Below the pieces are notes generated by a model that was not told the origin of the DNA, made no database searches, and was given only the letters and a program-made list of their open reading frames with translations. From positions 1 through 33,302 of the forward strand of contig JANSWP010000080.1 in assembly GCA_024743405.1 (NCBI GenBank): a DNA stretch of 33,302 bases, read 5' to 3'. Positions within the stretch are counted from its first letter, which is position 1. Each line of letters opens with the position of its first letter. Below, one piece after another: positions 1 to 8,246 of this stretch. Position numbers and translations under genes: made by a program. The DNA is from Bacteroidota bacterium. Lineage in GTDB: Bacteria > Bacteroidota > Bacteroidia > Chitinophagales > Saprospiraceae.

Positions 1-46
1 AGGTACTAAATTTTGGTTAATCAGCTTTTTGCTTAATTTCATCATA

Positions 47-100
47 GTTGCAGTGGGTTTGGTGAGTTAAGTAGGATTTTCAAACTTAACTCGCTGCAAC
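47..100. other. Long imperfect hairpin downstream of the first gene
   Basis: A two-part inverted repeat: GTTGCAG (47-53) pairs with CTGCAAC (94-100), and GAGTTAAGT (64-72) pairs with ACTTAACTC (84-92), with a 10-nt unpaired bulge on the left arm. It lies just past the 3' end of the minus-strand gene at 115-1260, so it may act in termination or mRNA 3'-end stability. There is no clean T tract next to it, so a classical terminator is not certain. Confidence 0.4.
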
Positions 101-114
101 TGTTTCACAAAATG

Positions 115-1260
115 TCAATTAACTTTAGACAACTTCAATACTAATAGTTGAGCCTGCACCCTAGAAAGATTTATGTATTGCAGGATAAACATTTGTTCTA
201 AAATTTCATTTCCTAATTTTAGTTGACATCTAGCTTTCAATTTTATAATTGCCTCTGAAAACGCTGGAGGAATTAGGTGAAAAGATCCTGAAATAATTTC
301 AGGAAGAAAAAGGCGATAATAATAGTTGGATTGCAGTTCAATTGAATTTAGCTCTGGAAGGTTAATAAAGCTATTCCAAAAGAGGGTATCCTCGCTTTGT
401 TTGGTAAGACGATCTGTTTCTTTCAAAATCTCACTTCCAAGATTTGACCGATACTTACATTCAAGTATTAAATAATTAATAGAATATTGGTAGTCAGTCA
501 AATAAGGAAAAATTAAATAGTCATTTTTTTGAAAATCTTTTTCAAGTTCTAAGAGTTTTAAAAAAGTGTTACTTGAATAAAATTTTTCATTTTGAAATTT
601 GAAATAGGAAAATATTACATAGTGTCGGGTGACCAATTGTATGACTAAAGAAGGGCTAGCATTATATTGGTTGAAAAAATCTACATGCTTATTGAGTGCT
701 TGGGTTTCAAATTTATTTTTAGGATCAAAATGTTCAAAAACGTATGAAATAATTTCATTCAAATCCATTTGAATTTTCAATAATTCCTTAATCCTTTCTT
801 GTTGTTTTAAGGCAAAAAAACCAGACTCTAAAAGAAAATTTTGTTGAGATTGAATTTGTAGAATTTTTATCTCAGTAAGGTGATCCTCAATTTTGCGGCT
901 CACTTCAAACAGTGCATCAGCCAAAATATTAGCTTTACTTAATTCGCCCTTATTAATGTAAACTTGAATTTTTGAAAGGTTAGATTGCAAAAAATCAGGG
1001 TAATTTTTTGATAAAAAAGAAGTGAGCTTAAAAGTGTAGTGAGCTAATTGTAAAAACTTTTTTCTAATCCGATCATTGAATTCACCATAAACAGCATTGC
1101 ATAAGTCCTCCACAGTTTGGGACTTATTAATGTCTCTTTCAATAGCCTCAATCAAAACAAGTGGAAAATAAGACCGCTTACTTATATTTTTCACATGACA
1201 ATATAGGGCATCAAAATGAAAGTCATCCAGCAATTTAATCACCTTTTCTAGGAGAAGCAT
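115..1260 (-). CDS. Uncharacterised helical protein, 381 aa
   Basis: An intact reading frame of 381 codons beginning with ATG at 1260. The protein is Leu-, Lys- and Phe-rich, has no signal peptide or transmembrane segment, and is predicted by eye to be nearly all helical, with regularly spaced aromatic and leucine residues that recall TPR-like solenoids. I see no catalytic motif. It is divergent from the HscA-like gene, with 271 bp between the two starts, so the two may share a control region but need not be related in function. It belongs to the ordinary chromosomal part of the window, outside the mobile region. I do not recognise the family and assign no function; the gene itself is supported by length and uninterrupted coding. 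Confidence 0.7.
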   Translation of the reverse strand: MLLLEKVIKLLDDFHFDALYCHVKNISKRSYFPLVLIEAIERDINKSQTVEDLCNAVYGEFNDRIRKKFLQLAHYTFKLTSFLSKNYPDFLQSNLSKIQVYINKGELSKANILADALFEVSRKIEDHLTEIKILQIQSQQNFLLESGFFALKQQERIKELLKIQMDLNEIISYVFEHFDPKNKFETQALNKHVDFFNQYNASPSLVIQLVTRHYVIFSYFKFQNEKFYSSNTFLKLLELEKDFQKNDYLIFPYLTDYQYSINYLILECKYRSNLGSEILKETDRLTKQSEDTLFWNSFINLPELNSIELQSNYYYRLFLPEIISGSFHLIPPAFSEAIIKLKARCQLKLGNEILEQMFILQYINLSRVQAQLLVLKLSKVN

Positions 1261-1455
1261 GGAGGATTATCTGTTTAGAGGAATCTTAAAAAGAAGGCAA
1301 AAATATAATTATTGTAGCAAAATAACTTAAAAATAATGTAAACTATAAAAATATAAAATTGATAGCCTACGATTTAACACACTTAACCTAATAATATTAA
1401 AAATCAAGCCAGTTTCATTATTCGATAAAAAGAAAGACTTCCTAATCTATTTAAT

Positions 1456-1463
1456 TAAATTTG
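1456..1463 (+). promoter_or_regulatory. Possible Bacteroidota -7 box for the hscA-like gene
   Basis: TAAATTTG fits the Bacteroidota -7 consensus TAnnTTTG and lies 69 bp before the hscA-like start. I do not see a convincing TTG at -33, so this is a motif match only. Confidence 0.25.
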
Positions 1464-1531
1464 TAGAATTTTTGTTTATCATTTAAACAAAAAATCGAAT
1501 AATAAACTGATATCCAACACTTTATACGACA

Positions 1532-3388
1532 ATGGCGAAGATTTCAATAAATCTTAAAGAAGGAAAAACATTAAAAGAAAGCGACTTAATAATCGGTATT
1601 GATTTGGGAACTACGAATAGCTTAGTTGCTTATATTAAGGAAGGAAATCCGATAGCGGTAAAAGGAACTGATGGTAAAAACACCTTGGTACCTTCTGTTA
1701 TTCATTTTGGTAAAGATGAACAATTGATTATAGGAGATGCCGCAAAAGAAAAACTTATTACCCAGCCGCAAAACACCATTTATTCCGTTAAACGATTGAT
1801 GGGAAAATCTTATGGTGATTTAAAAAATCAAGAACACTATTTTGGGTATAAGATCATTGATGAAGATACTGATAGTCTTGTAAAAATAAGGGTAAGAGAT
1901 AAGTATTATACGCCAATTGAATTATCTGCAGAGATTTTAAAAGCCTTAAAAGTTCGGATAGAAGAGGAATTAAATCAGATCGTATCAAAAGCAGTTATTA
2001 CAGTCCCAGCCTATTTTAATGATGCCCAAAGGCAAGCGACAAGAGATGCAGGAAAATTGGCTGGTTTAGACGTACTTAGGATTGTAAATGAGCCTACAGC
2101 CGCAAGCCTGGCTTATGGATTAAATATTGAGAAAAATGATGCCCAAACTATCGCCGTTTATGACCTTGGCGGTGGTACATTCGATATTTCTATTCTAGAA
2201 ATTCAGGATGGGATTTTTGAAGTTCTCTCCACAAATGGAGATACCTTTTTGGGTGGAGATGATTTTGACCGGGCGATTATGGATATCTGGATAAAGCAAT
2301 ATAATATTGACTCTTCGCAAATGAGCAAGAATAAAGAGTTTAGTCAAGAAATACGGTTATTAGCTGAGGAAGCAAAAAAGGTATTAGGACATTCGGAAAC
2401 TTTTGAAAGCACATTAAATGGTTTAAGCGTTAAAATCACTCTTAAGGAATTCAATGATTTGATTGCACCTTTAGTTGATAAAACTTTAGAAAGCTGTAAA
2501 AATGCCCTTAAAGACGCGAAACTTAAGCCTGAAAATATAGACCATATTATTATGGTCGGTGGTTCCACAAGGGTTCCATTGGTCAAAAAGTCTGTTTCAA
2601 AATTATTCGAAAAAGAGGTCTTTGATGGTCTAAATCCAGATGAAGTTGTAGCGCTTGGAGCAGCTATACAAGCTGATATTTTAGCCGGCAATCAAAAAGA
2701 TATATTATTATTGGATGTGACACCACTTTCGTTGGGGATTGAGACAGTTGGTGGCTTAATGGATACGATTATTCCTCGAAACTCCAAAGTTCCTTCAAGA
2801 GCTGGGAGACAATATACCACTTCGGTTGATGGGCAAAAAAATCTTAAGATCGCTGTTTTTCAAGGAGAACGAGACTTGGTAGAAAACAACCGTAAATTGG
2901 GTGAGTTTATTTTAAGAGATATTCCACCGATGCCAGCAGGTTTACCAAAAATTGAGATACATTTTATCCTTAATGCCGACGGTATTTTGAAGGTAAGAGC
3001 CAAAGAACTACGGTCAAATGTTGAAACCTCCGTAGAAATTAAATCTACTTATGGGATTTCTGAAGAAGACATGGCAAGAATGTTATTGGAATCTATTCAA
3101 AATGCTGAAGAGGACATGAAAATCCGAGGACTTTTAGAAGCTCGAAATGAAGCCGATAATATCATTCTCTCCTCCGATAAATTTTTAAAGCAGAATGATC
3201 ATATTCTTTCAGAAGAAGAAAAAACTACGATCATCTCTTTAACCAACACCTTGAAGGATTCCGTAAAAGGAAAAGACAAAGACCTCATTAACAAACGAAT
3301 GGAAGAATTAAATGAATATACTTCCCCATTAGCCCATCGAGCGTTAGATATCAATATAAAAGAGGCTATGACAGGGAAAAAAATCTAA
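1532..3388 (+). CDS. hscA: Hsp70-family chaperone, HscA type
   Basis: An ATP-dependent Hsp70 chaperone of 618 aa, acting in the cytoplasm. An 18-residue N-terminal extension precedes the first phosphate loop, IGIDLGTTNSLVAY (about residues 21-34). Further ATPase motifs follow: VPAYFNDAQRQATRDAGKLA, the second phosphate motif DLGGGTFD, and the adenosine motif GGSTRVP. The substrate-binding half begins after the linker LLLDVTPLSLGIET. Several stretches match HscA rather than DnaK, notably NTIYSVKRLMGKS, GGLMDTIIPRNSKVP and FQGERDLVENNRKLGEF, and there is no EEVD-like tail. HscA works with the J-protein HscB to release iron-sulfur clusters from the scaffold IscU. Neither hscB nor iscU is adjacent, so that role rests on family resemblance alone. 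A second DnaK is the alternative reading. Confidence 0.85.
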   Translation: MAKISINLKEGKTLKESDLIIGIDLGTTNSLVAYIKEGNPIAVKGTDGKNTLVPSVIHFGKDEQLIIGDAAKEKLITQPQNTIYSVKRLMGKSYGDLKNQEHYFGYKIIDEDTDSLVKIRVRDKYYTPIELSAEILKALKVRIEEELNQIVSKAVITVPAYFNDAQRQATRDAGKLAGLDVLRIVNEPTAASLAYGLNIEKNDAQTIAVYDLGGGTFDISILEIQDGIFEVLSTNGDTFLGGDDFDRAIMDIWIKQYNIDSSQMSKNKEFSQEIRLLAEEAKKVLGHSETFESTLNGLSVKITLKEFNDLIAPLVDKTLESCKNALKDAKLKPENIDHIIMVGGSTRVPLVKKSVSKLFEKEVFDGLNPDEVVALGAAIQADILAGNQKDILLLDVTPLSLGIETVGGLMDTIIPRNSKVPSRAGRQYTTSVDGQKNLKIAVFQGERDLVENNRKLGEFILRDIPPMPAGLPKIEIHFILNADGILKVRAKELRSNVETSVEIKSTYGISEEDMARMLLESIQNAEEDMKIRGLLEARNEADNIILSSDKFLKQNDHILSEEEKTTIISLTNTLKDSVKGKDKDLINKRMEELNEYTSPLAHRALDINIKEAMTGKKI

Positions 3389-3552
3389 GTATTAGATAAA
3401 CCAAGCGACCAATGTGGCTGCCATGCAGCATTTGCATCGATGATTTTGTTTACTTTAATCGGTGTAACCCTAATTTTTCTGTTAAGGACCAAGCCATTAT
3501 TATCTAAATCAAATTTCAGTTTCTTTTGCGAGAAAATTGAGGTAAATGCTAT
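3385..3552 (-). pseudogene. Short open coding-like remnant downstream of hscA
   Basis: The minus strand is open for about 55 codons in one frame, ending at a TAG that overlaps the hscA stop region, and has no ATG. Its translation contains LDNNGLVLNRKIRVTP and WQPHWSLGLSNT, which look like real protein rather than noise. It may be the 3' end of a decayed gene. I do not recognise it. Confidence 0.2.
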
Positions 3553-3615
3553 TCAAGAAATCTGCCGCTAATTGTAGCCAAAAGTAAAGGAAAATACTAC
3601 AGTCTACCCCAAAAT

Positions 3616-3652
3616 AAAAAAAGCCCTGCAACTCATTGAATTACAAGGCTTT
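3616..3652 (-). terminator. Rho-independent terminator of the tRNA remnant
   Basis: Read on the minus strand, AAAGCCTTG pairs with CAGGGCTTT around a loop of about 18 nt (one mismatch), and a run of seven T residues follows. It sits 14 bp beyond the tRNA 3' end, the usual place for a tRNA terminator, so the 3' flank of the original tRNA gene has been kept. Confidence 0.65.
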
Positions 3653-3666
3653 ATAGTTTCGTTTTG

Positions 3667-3694
3667 TAGCGCGAGGCGGGCTTGAACCGCCGAC
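3667..3694 (-). other. tRNA 3'-end fragment, probable integration (att) site
   Basis: On the minus strand the sequence reads GGCGG TTCAAGC CCGCC, a perfect five-pair T arm with a seven-base T loop, followed by TCGCGCT and a discriminator-like A, which fit the 3' strand of a tRNA acceptor stem. The 5' strand that should pair with it (AGCGCGA) and recognisable D and anticodon arms are absent; upstream the DNA turns AT-rich. It is a GC-rich island in low-GC DNA. A tRNA 3' end without a 5' half is the usual scar where a tyrosine-integrase element recombined into a tRNA gene. The tRNA identity cannot be read. Confidence 0.55.
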
Positions 3695-3793
3695 ACTAAT
3701 CCATTATAAATCATCAACTTACTAGAAATTGAATTTCTTAGATACCATTTTAGAAACCTATTTTGCATTATTTTTGGATTCGGGCGAAAAATG

Positions 3794-3823
3794 ATTATTA
3801 TTATTATTATTATTATTATTATT
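3794..3823 (+). repeat. (ATT)10 microsatellite
   Basis: Ten uninterrupted copies of ATT, 100 bp from the tRNA fragment and 19 bp beyond the 3' end of the minus-strand gene at 3842. Such tracts change length by slippage. No coding role is visible. Confidence 0.95.
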
Positions 3824-3841
3824 TAATGAAGCTAATTTAAG

Positions 3842-4060
3842 TTAAAGGCTCGGAAGTACAAAGTAGTAATAGAAATAATATTCCCCATCAATTTCATATA
3901 CAATAGCTCCATCAGTTGTAGATTTTACGGCAGTTACCTTAACCCAATCACCTTGTTTGAGATGTTTAATATCTTGAATACACAAGACTTCAAAAACGCA
4001 GAACATTTTAAATAGTCCATGCTTTCCTAAGAATAGACACCCATTAATTTCATTGAACAT
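3842..4060 (-). CDS. Small hypothetical protein, 72 aa
   Basis: An ATG-started minus-strand frame of 72 codons without signal peptide. The central part (FEVLCIQDIKHLKQGDWVKV) has the alternating pattern of a small beta barrel: a lead-in strand, then GDWVKVTAV and IVYEIDGEYYFYYY, ending very Tyr- and Phe-rich. It precedes the (ATT)10 tract and follows the other minus-strand gene by about 90 bp, so the two could be one transcript. Its style is that of accessory genes on Bacteroidota mobile elements, in line with the neighbouring tRNA fragment. No function is assigned. The small size leaves some doubt, but the structured composition and its partner gene favour a real gene. Confidence 0.5.
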   Translation of the reverse strand: MFNEINGCLFLGKHGLFKMFCVFEVLCIQDIKHLKQGDWVKVTAVKSTTDGAIVYEIDGEYYFYYYFVLPSL

Positions 4061-4148
4061 TTTGGTTAAATTTAAACAAATAAGGTCTGTCCTTAATTAA
4101 AAGAGCAAACCTCATTTTTACTACCCTAATGGAGTTATAGTTATTATT

Positions 4149-4493
4149 TTAATTGACTATCTCATTTTCTACTATTTCTTCTTTAGTCTGATTCGCCCCT
4201 TCTGGAATGAACTCGTATCTATGCTTTAACTGAATAACTTCCCCTGTTTCTTTAATCGTATAATCATAAGGTGGGCAATCAATCTTTTGAATATTTCCAT
4301 CTAACTGTTGCCCAATTAATACTTTACAGGTTATTTCATCAAAGGTAGAAGTGATAGAAGTCGTCTTAGTAGTAGCATAATAACTGCCTGATTTTTTTGA
4401 TTGAATAAACTCAATACCACCTTGAAGTACAAGTGTATTAAATGTTTTTCCATCTTCGCTTTGGCGCTGCTTAAAATCAATTACTGTGACCAT
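4149..4493 (-). CDS. Hypothetical protein of mobile-element type, 114 aa
   Basis: A cytoplasmic protein of 114 codons starting MVTVIDFKQRQSEDGKTFN, with an internal stretch SYYATTKTTSITSTFDEITC and the C-terminal motif YDYTIKETGEVIQLKHRYEF. It is rich in beta-strand residues and ends in an acidic tail. From memory, similar short proteins recur in Bacteroidota integrative elements and plasmids near the DNA-processing genes; that is recollection, not a search result, and I know no biochemical function. It lies upstream of the 72-aa gene on the same strand and inside the segment that begins at the tRNA fragment, so it is probably part of that insertion. Confidence 0.65.
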   Translation of the reverse strand: MVTVIDFKQRQSEDGKTFNTLVLQGGIEFIQSKKSGSYYATTKTTSITSTFDEITCKVLIGQQLDGNIQKIDCPPYDYTIKETGEVIQLKHRYEFIPEGANQTKEEIVENEIVN

Positions 4494-5585
4494 TGGTATT
4501 TTTTTAGAAATGAATAAATTTAGGAAGGGGCGTAGCCCGTCCTTTGTCGAGGTGGGGGCTTATGTTAAAAGGGTGGGTCAGCATATTTAAAAGATAGGGT
4601 GAAATTTTTAGAAAAAAAATAGAATGGATATACCTTAATCCTAATACTCTGGATTTGATGGTAAGGTTTTCTCCCTGAATAAAAGACTAAATGATATGGT
4701 AAAGTAGATGATAATTGATATTAGGCATAAATGAACAAACGACTTATTCACCTATTCCTTCTGATGCCCTGAAGAATTGTGAAAGCCTTCAGACAGATTA
4801 GATTTTAGTTGATTTATATTAGACTTGATTAAATCAAACAAATCATCCGCCTGACTGTCATTCATAATTTCACTGCACTTTTCTATAAGCCCCAAAATCT
4901 TTAGATGATTTTTTAGGGCTTTGGAATCTTTTTTTGATTTTCCTTCTATTATAAATAACTCTATTTAGAAAAAGAAATAAGGTAAAATGCAATTTGCGTA
5001 TAATCAATGAATTAGATCCAAAAATAACAAGGCAGCTTAAATTGAAAAATAACTTATAGCATATATTCAGGCAAGTTTATTCGCGGTTAGAAATCTATTT
5101 CCCAATTTTTTATGGTTTCATAGGATTTGAGCCTTTGCTTACCCTTAGTTCAAAAACATTAACAAATAATGATATTAATCAATTTAGAATGTGATATTCA
5201 TTAATAAATCAGAACTCAAAACGACCTTAATTTTGTGCTACAATAAATGTAGAAAAGTTAACAAAGAATCGTGAGTATTATAGTGGTGTATTTAAATTGG
5301 AATGTGCTTTAATTGCTTCTAGAAGGTTGGGATATTCCATGCGTAGCATTATGATTGGGGATTAATGGAAATCTGATTTATTGATGCAACAGCCAAATCC
5401 ATGTATTCTTTTTATAAGTATAATTTTGGTTTGGGGCTGAATTAATTTGGTAGAATAATACTTTATCGTTCTTATACACACCTAATTTTATACTTTTTAC
5501 ATTAAATATTTAATCACCTAGTAGCAATATGGGGATGATATTCGCTGTAACTAGAAAAAAATAAACAACATAAAACCATTCAAAA
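4494..5585. other. 1.1 kb without an intact gene
   Basis: Very AT-rich DNA with no frame long enough to be convincing on either strand. Apart from a minus-strand coding remnant near 4752-4966 I see no tRNA, repeat array or clear terminator. The stretch 4500-4570 is unusually G-rich for this window. Decay of an earlier insertion is the simplest reading. Confidence 0.5.
4752..4966 (-). pseudogene. Decayed or very small gene remnant
   Basis: The minus strand is open for about 70 codons. Its translation contains KKDSKALKNHLKILGLIEKC and DLFDLIKSNINQLKSNLSE, amphipathic helices that look like the C-terminal part of a real protein. An upstream TAA and the lack of an early ATG suggest that the 5' part is lost. 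Translation could start only at an internal ATG, giving about 37 residues. The family is not recognised. Confidence 0.3.
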
Positions 5586-5849
5586 ATGAATAAGAAAAGT
5601 TACGTACAAATCCTTGTTTTACTAATGATAATTTTAACGATAAGTTCTTGTGCACCAGAAGGAAGAACATACAATGAGTACGGTTTCTTTGGTGGAATAT
5701 GGCACGGCATCTGTTTCCCATTTGCAATTATCGGGAAGATATTTGGAGCTGATATTGGAATATACGCTGAACATAATTCGGGATTCTTTTATTGGATAGG
5801 CTTCTTGTTCGGAATAGGTGGATTAGGTGGCGGAGCTGCAAGAAGATAA
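5586..5849 (+). CDS. Small lipoprotein with a membrane segment
   Basis: An 87-aa protein with a lysine-containing N terminus, a hydrophobic stretch and a lipobox ending in Cys at about residue 22 (TISSC), so it should be lipid-anchored after cleavage by signal peptidase II. The mature part has aromatic and glycine-rich segments (YGFFGGIWHGICFPFAIIG and YWIGFLFGIGGLGGGAARR) that could insert in or lie along a membrane. It is one of a run of short exported proteins between 5.5 and 8 kb. No catalytic motif is visible and I do not know its role. Confidence 0.6.
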   Translation: MNKKSYVQILVLLMIILTISSCAPEGRTYNEYGFFGGIWHGICFPFAIIGKIFGADIGIYAEHNSGFFYWIGFLFGIGGLGGGAARR

Positions 5850-6008
5850 ATTATTGAATATCATTGATGCAATTTGGGGAATAATATTAATTGGCTCAAT
5901 CTATACCTCAGATACAAAAAAAAAGTGAAAAAAAAGGAGGCAACAAACAAAAACTAAAACGCCTTACCTGATTGTAGTGAAAACTTAACACATATAAAAA
6001 AGAATAAA

Positions 6009-6527
6009 ATGAAAAAATTAATTTTATTACTCACATTGGTAATTCTATTTTGTGATTCAGCATTCTCACAGAATTACATATACAACGGCGATAACCAGTA
6101 TGAATCAACCAACAGTTGGAATTTTGAAATGAATGGAAATTATTGGACAGGTAATCCACAATTGACAGTTGCAAAACATTCAAATGGCGGTTACTTAATG
6201 ATTGCATTAGACGTCCCCATTAAACAACATTATATAGGGGGAACAGTTACTGTTTTTTTAAGCGATGGTAGCACTATCAAATGCACAGACAAAGGGATTC
6301 GTGACCACGTAGACAACCAAAGCATTGCTCTTTATAATTTTACGAAATCAGAGATAGAGCTTTTAAAATCACATAGGATTACAAGGGTCAGATTTTCAAT
6401 AAAAGGAGGTATGGAAGGCACAGAGACATTTACAGCAGATAATAAAAAATTGTTCTTTCAATTTTACGGTGGAGACCAAAAGAAATACTACGAAACTAAT
6501 ATTGAAATAAATGAACTTTTTGAATAA
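6009..6527 (+). CDS. Secreted beta-rich hypothetical protein
   Basis: A 172-aa protein with a clear Sec signal peptide (MKKLILLLTLVILFCDSAFS, cleavage probably just before QNYIYNGD). The mature part is Asn-, Tyr- and Thr-rich, contains GGYLMIALDVPIK and TVTVFLSDGSTIKC, and alternates polar and hydrophobic residues like a beta sandwich. This suggests a periplasmic or outer-surface protein. It has no lipobox and no type IX sorting domain. It stands alone, with 160 bp of non-coding DNA upstream. The family is not recognised. Confidence 0.65.
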   Translation: MKKLILLLTLVILFCDSAFSQNYIYNGDNQYESTNSWNFEMNGNYWTGNPQLTVAKHSNGGYLMIALDVPIKQHYIGGTVTVFLSDGSTIKCTDKGIRDHVDNQSIALYNFTKSEIELLKSHRITRVRFSIKGGMEGTETFTADNKKLFFQFYGGDQKKYYETNIEINELFE

Positions 6528-6655
6528 ATAAGGTGTGCCAGAATTGTGTGTGAATACATCTTACACGTACTGGTTGTCGATCCTTAAAAGAAGAAAAAAC
6601 AAAAAGGGCAGTCGAAAACCTAACAGAGTAGACAAAACCAATAAATTTTCAAAAA

Positions 6656-6859
6656 ATGGAAAAAACAGGAAAAATTATCACGTTTATCATTGTTTGTTTA
6701 GTGATTATCGTTGGATTAACCGTAATTAAAGAAAGCGGTGGTGGAGGGGTAATGTGGATTGGTGCATTACTAATACCAATTATTTATGGAAGTCTGTTTA
6801 ACAAAAAAGAGGAAGAAAAAACAAGTGACTCGAAAGACATTACTTTAAATAAGGACTAA
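6656..6859 (+). CDS. Small two-TM protein upstream of the J-domain gene
   Basis: A 67-aa protein with two hydrophobic segments ([18 protein letters not shown] and [16 protein letters not shown]) joined by a glycine-rich turn (ESGGGG) and a charged C-terminal tail. Its stop overlaps the start of the J-domain gene as TAATG, so the two are translationally coupled. Since the J protein also ends in membrane segments, the two products may act together at the inner membrane; that is inference from overlap and topology only. Confidence 0.55.
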   Translation: MEKTGKIITFIIVCLVIIVGLTVIKESGGGGVMWIGALLIPIIYGSLFNKKEEEKTSDSKDITLNKD

Positions 6860-7476
6860 TGATAAAAAATCATTACGAAACTCTTGGGGTCAGTCCCAAT
6901 GCAGAAAAGCAGACAATAAAAAAAGCCTATCGAAAACTTGCGTTGGAATTCCACCCTGATAAGAATAAAAGTCCAGACGCTCACGAGAAATTCATTGAAA
7001 TTAATGAAGCCTATCTAATGTTATACGATGATGAAGCTCGATTGAGATATGATATAGAACATAAATTCCATTTTGCTCAACAAACAGAATGGAAATATGA
7101 CAATTCAGAACGTACTGAAAAGCAACAAAAATCAACTTCACAAGAATTCACGAGAGAAAGAAGCTATCAAAGATTTGAAGATGAAGATTTGAATAAGTGG
7201 TCAAAAAATGCCAGAGAGCAAGCAGAAAGTTTTGCAAAAATGGCATTTAACGAATTTTCTAACCTTGTTCTAGGTGTCGTTAAGGAAACAGGATTTCAAT
7301 TGGGAAACTCCTTGATAATGGCTTTAGGTGCAATTCTTACGATGAGTGGATGTGGTAATTTGATTTTTGGATTTACAGGGGATATTGGAAATCCAGTTAT
7401 AGGAATAATATTTCTTCCAATTGGTTTATTCCTTTGGAATTTAGCCCAAAAGAATTGGGATAATCACAAGATATAA
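6859..7476 (+). CDS. Membrane-anchored J-domain (DnaJ-like) protein
   Basis: A 205-aa protein with an N-terminal J domain (residues 4-67): [20 protein letters not shown], the HPD tripeptide that triggers Hsp70 ATP hydrolysis (in LEFHPDKNK), and helix IV ending in [10 protein letters not shown] polar linker rich in Gln, Glu and Arg follows, then a helix and two hydrophobic segments near residues 150-195. It lacks the Gly/Phe-rich region, zinc fingers and client-binding domain of true DnaJ, and the C-terminal domain of HscB, so it is a type III J protein that probably recruits an Hsp70 to a membrane site. It overlaps the preceding small membrane gene by one base (TAATG). The only Hsp70 in the window is the HscA-type protein 3.5 kb away on the other side of the tRNA fragment. 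Confidence 0.85.
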   Translation: MIKNHYETLGVSPNAEKQTIKKAYRKLALEFHPDKNKSPDAHEKFIEINEAYLMLYDDEARLRYDIEHKFHFAQQTEWKYDNSERTEKQQKSTSQEFTRERSYQRFEDEDLNKWSKNAREQAESFAKMAFNEFSNLVLGVVKETGFQLGNSLIMALGAILTMSGCGNLIFGFTGDIGNPVIGIIFLPIGLFLWNLAQKNWDNHKI

Positions 7477-7477
7477 A

Positions 7478-7594
7478 ATGAAAAAAATACTGTTTCTTTT
7501 TATCCTATCATTTATAACAACACTTACTATTTCACAGTCATATATTGATTGGGATGATCATGATGTTAAACGTTTTGCTCAATTAGCGATTTAG
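7478..7594 (+). CDS. Very short secreted ORF or truncated gene
   Basis: ATG at 7478, one base after the J-domain stop, opens a 38-codon frame with a convincing signal peptide (MKKILFLFILSFITTLTIS) and then QSYIDWDDHDVKRFAQLAI before TAG. The mature part is only about 19 residues, so this is more likely the 5' end of a broken exported-protein gene than a functional peptide. The following 120 bp do not clearly continue it in another frame. Confidence 0.35.
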   Translation: MKKILFLFILSFITTLTISQSYIDWDDHDVKRFAQLAI

Positions 7595-7714
7595 AACTCT
7601 GGAATTAATTTGGAAAGATAACGTTTAAAAGGAGTTGATTTATGTATAAGTGAAGTGCAATAGTTTATTTAACAGGAAATGTAGAAAAATAAAAACCAAG
7701 CATAAAATTATCAA

Positions 7715-7939
7715 ATGAAAAAAATGTTGTTTATAGTTTTCGTCTTCATAAATCTTAGTTGTTTAGCTCATAGTGGACGAACAGATAAAAACGGAGGGCA
7801 TTACAATAGAAAGACTGGGGAGTATCATTATCACAATAGAGGAAAGAATAAGGGGAATGGGATACCTGTTTGGATGTTACTTTTTGGAGGATATGTAGGA
7901 TACTTAATATTAAAACCAAAAGATAAAAGTGAATTATAG
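7715..7939 (+). CDS. YHYH-motif exported small protein
   Basis: A 74-aa protein with a signal peptide (residues 1-18, ending CLA) followed directly by HSGRTDKNGGHYNRKTGEYH and YHNRGK. This is the histidine-rich signature of small 'YHYH domain' proteins, which I know only as a sequence family; the paired histidines could bind a metal. After it come a basic spacer and a single transmembrane segment (WMLLFGGYVGYLIL, residues 53-66) with a charged C-terminal tail, so the domain probably faces the periplasm on a membrane anchor. No functional partner is evident. Confidence 0.75.
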   Translation: MKKMLFIVFVFINLSCLAHSGRTDKNGGHYNRKTGEYHYHNRGKNKGNGIPVWMLLFGGYVGYLILKPKDKSEL

Positions 7940-8053
7940 ATTTATTAAATTTGGAAATAACTCTTATAATATTTCTATCAAGCATTCTAGGATGACAAAT
8001 TAAAATATTATATATTTAGGCTATGTAAAGATTATAGTAATTTAACCCGACAA

Positions 8054-8095
8054 AAAACCAACTATCCTTTCTTTTTTACTAGGCAAATTGGTTTT
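8054..8095. terminator. Possible bidirectional terminator
   Basis: AAAACCAA (8054-8061) and TTGGTTTT (8088-8095) form an eight-pair inverted repeat about 26 nt apart, with an A run on one side and T residues on the other. It separates the YHYH gene from the TerB operon. Confidence 0.4.
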
Positions 8096-8120
8096 GGAAT
8101 CACTTCACTAAATGGATCAT

Positions 8121-8147
8121 TTATTTATAGTTTAAGACTATAAATAA
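8121..8147. promoter_or_regulatory. Perfect 11-bp hairpin or operator upstream of the TerB operon
   Basis: TTATTTATAGT and ACTATAAATAA are perfect inverted repeats around a 5-nt loop, 100 bp before the terB-like start. There is no T tract, so an operator or an mRNA structure is as likely as a terminator. Confidence 0.35.
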
Positions 8148-8246
8148 GCTCATTTTGATTGAATTAAATAAAATTACTAGCAAGGAAGATAAAGGTCTTC
8201 TAATCAAATTTTTAAAAAAAAACTTGCTTAATAAAACCTCCACCAG

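Noticed and set aside
6535-6729. Open frame of 64 codons on the plus strand
   Set aside because: Basic, low-quality translation with a non-ATG start, overlapping the better-supported membrane gene at 6656.
6859-7476. Identification of the J protein as HscB
   Set aside because: It lacks the HscB C-terminal IscU-binding domain and instead has membrane segments; the J domain is of the general DnaJ type.
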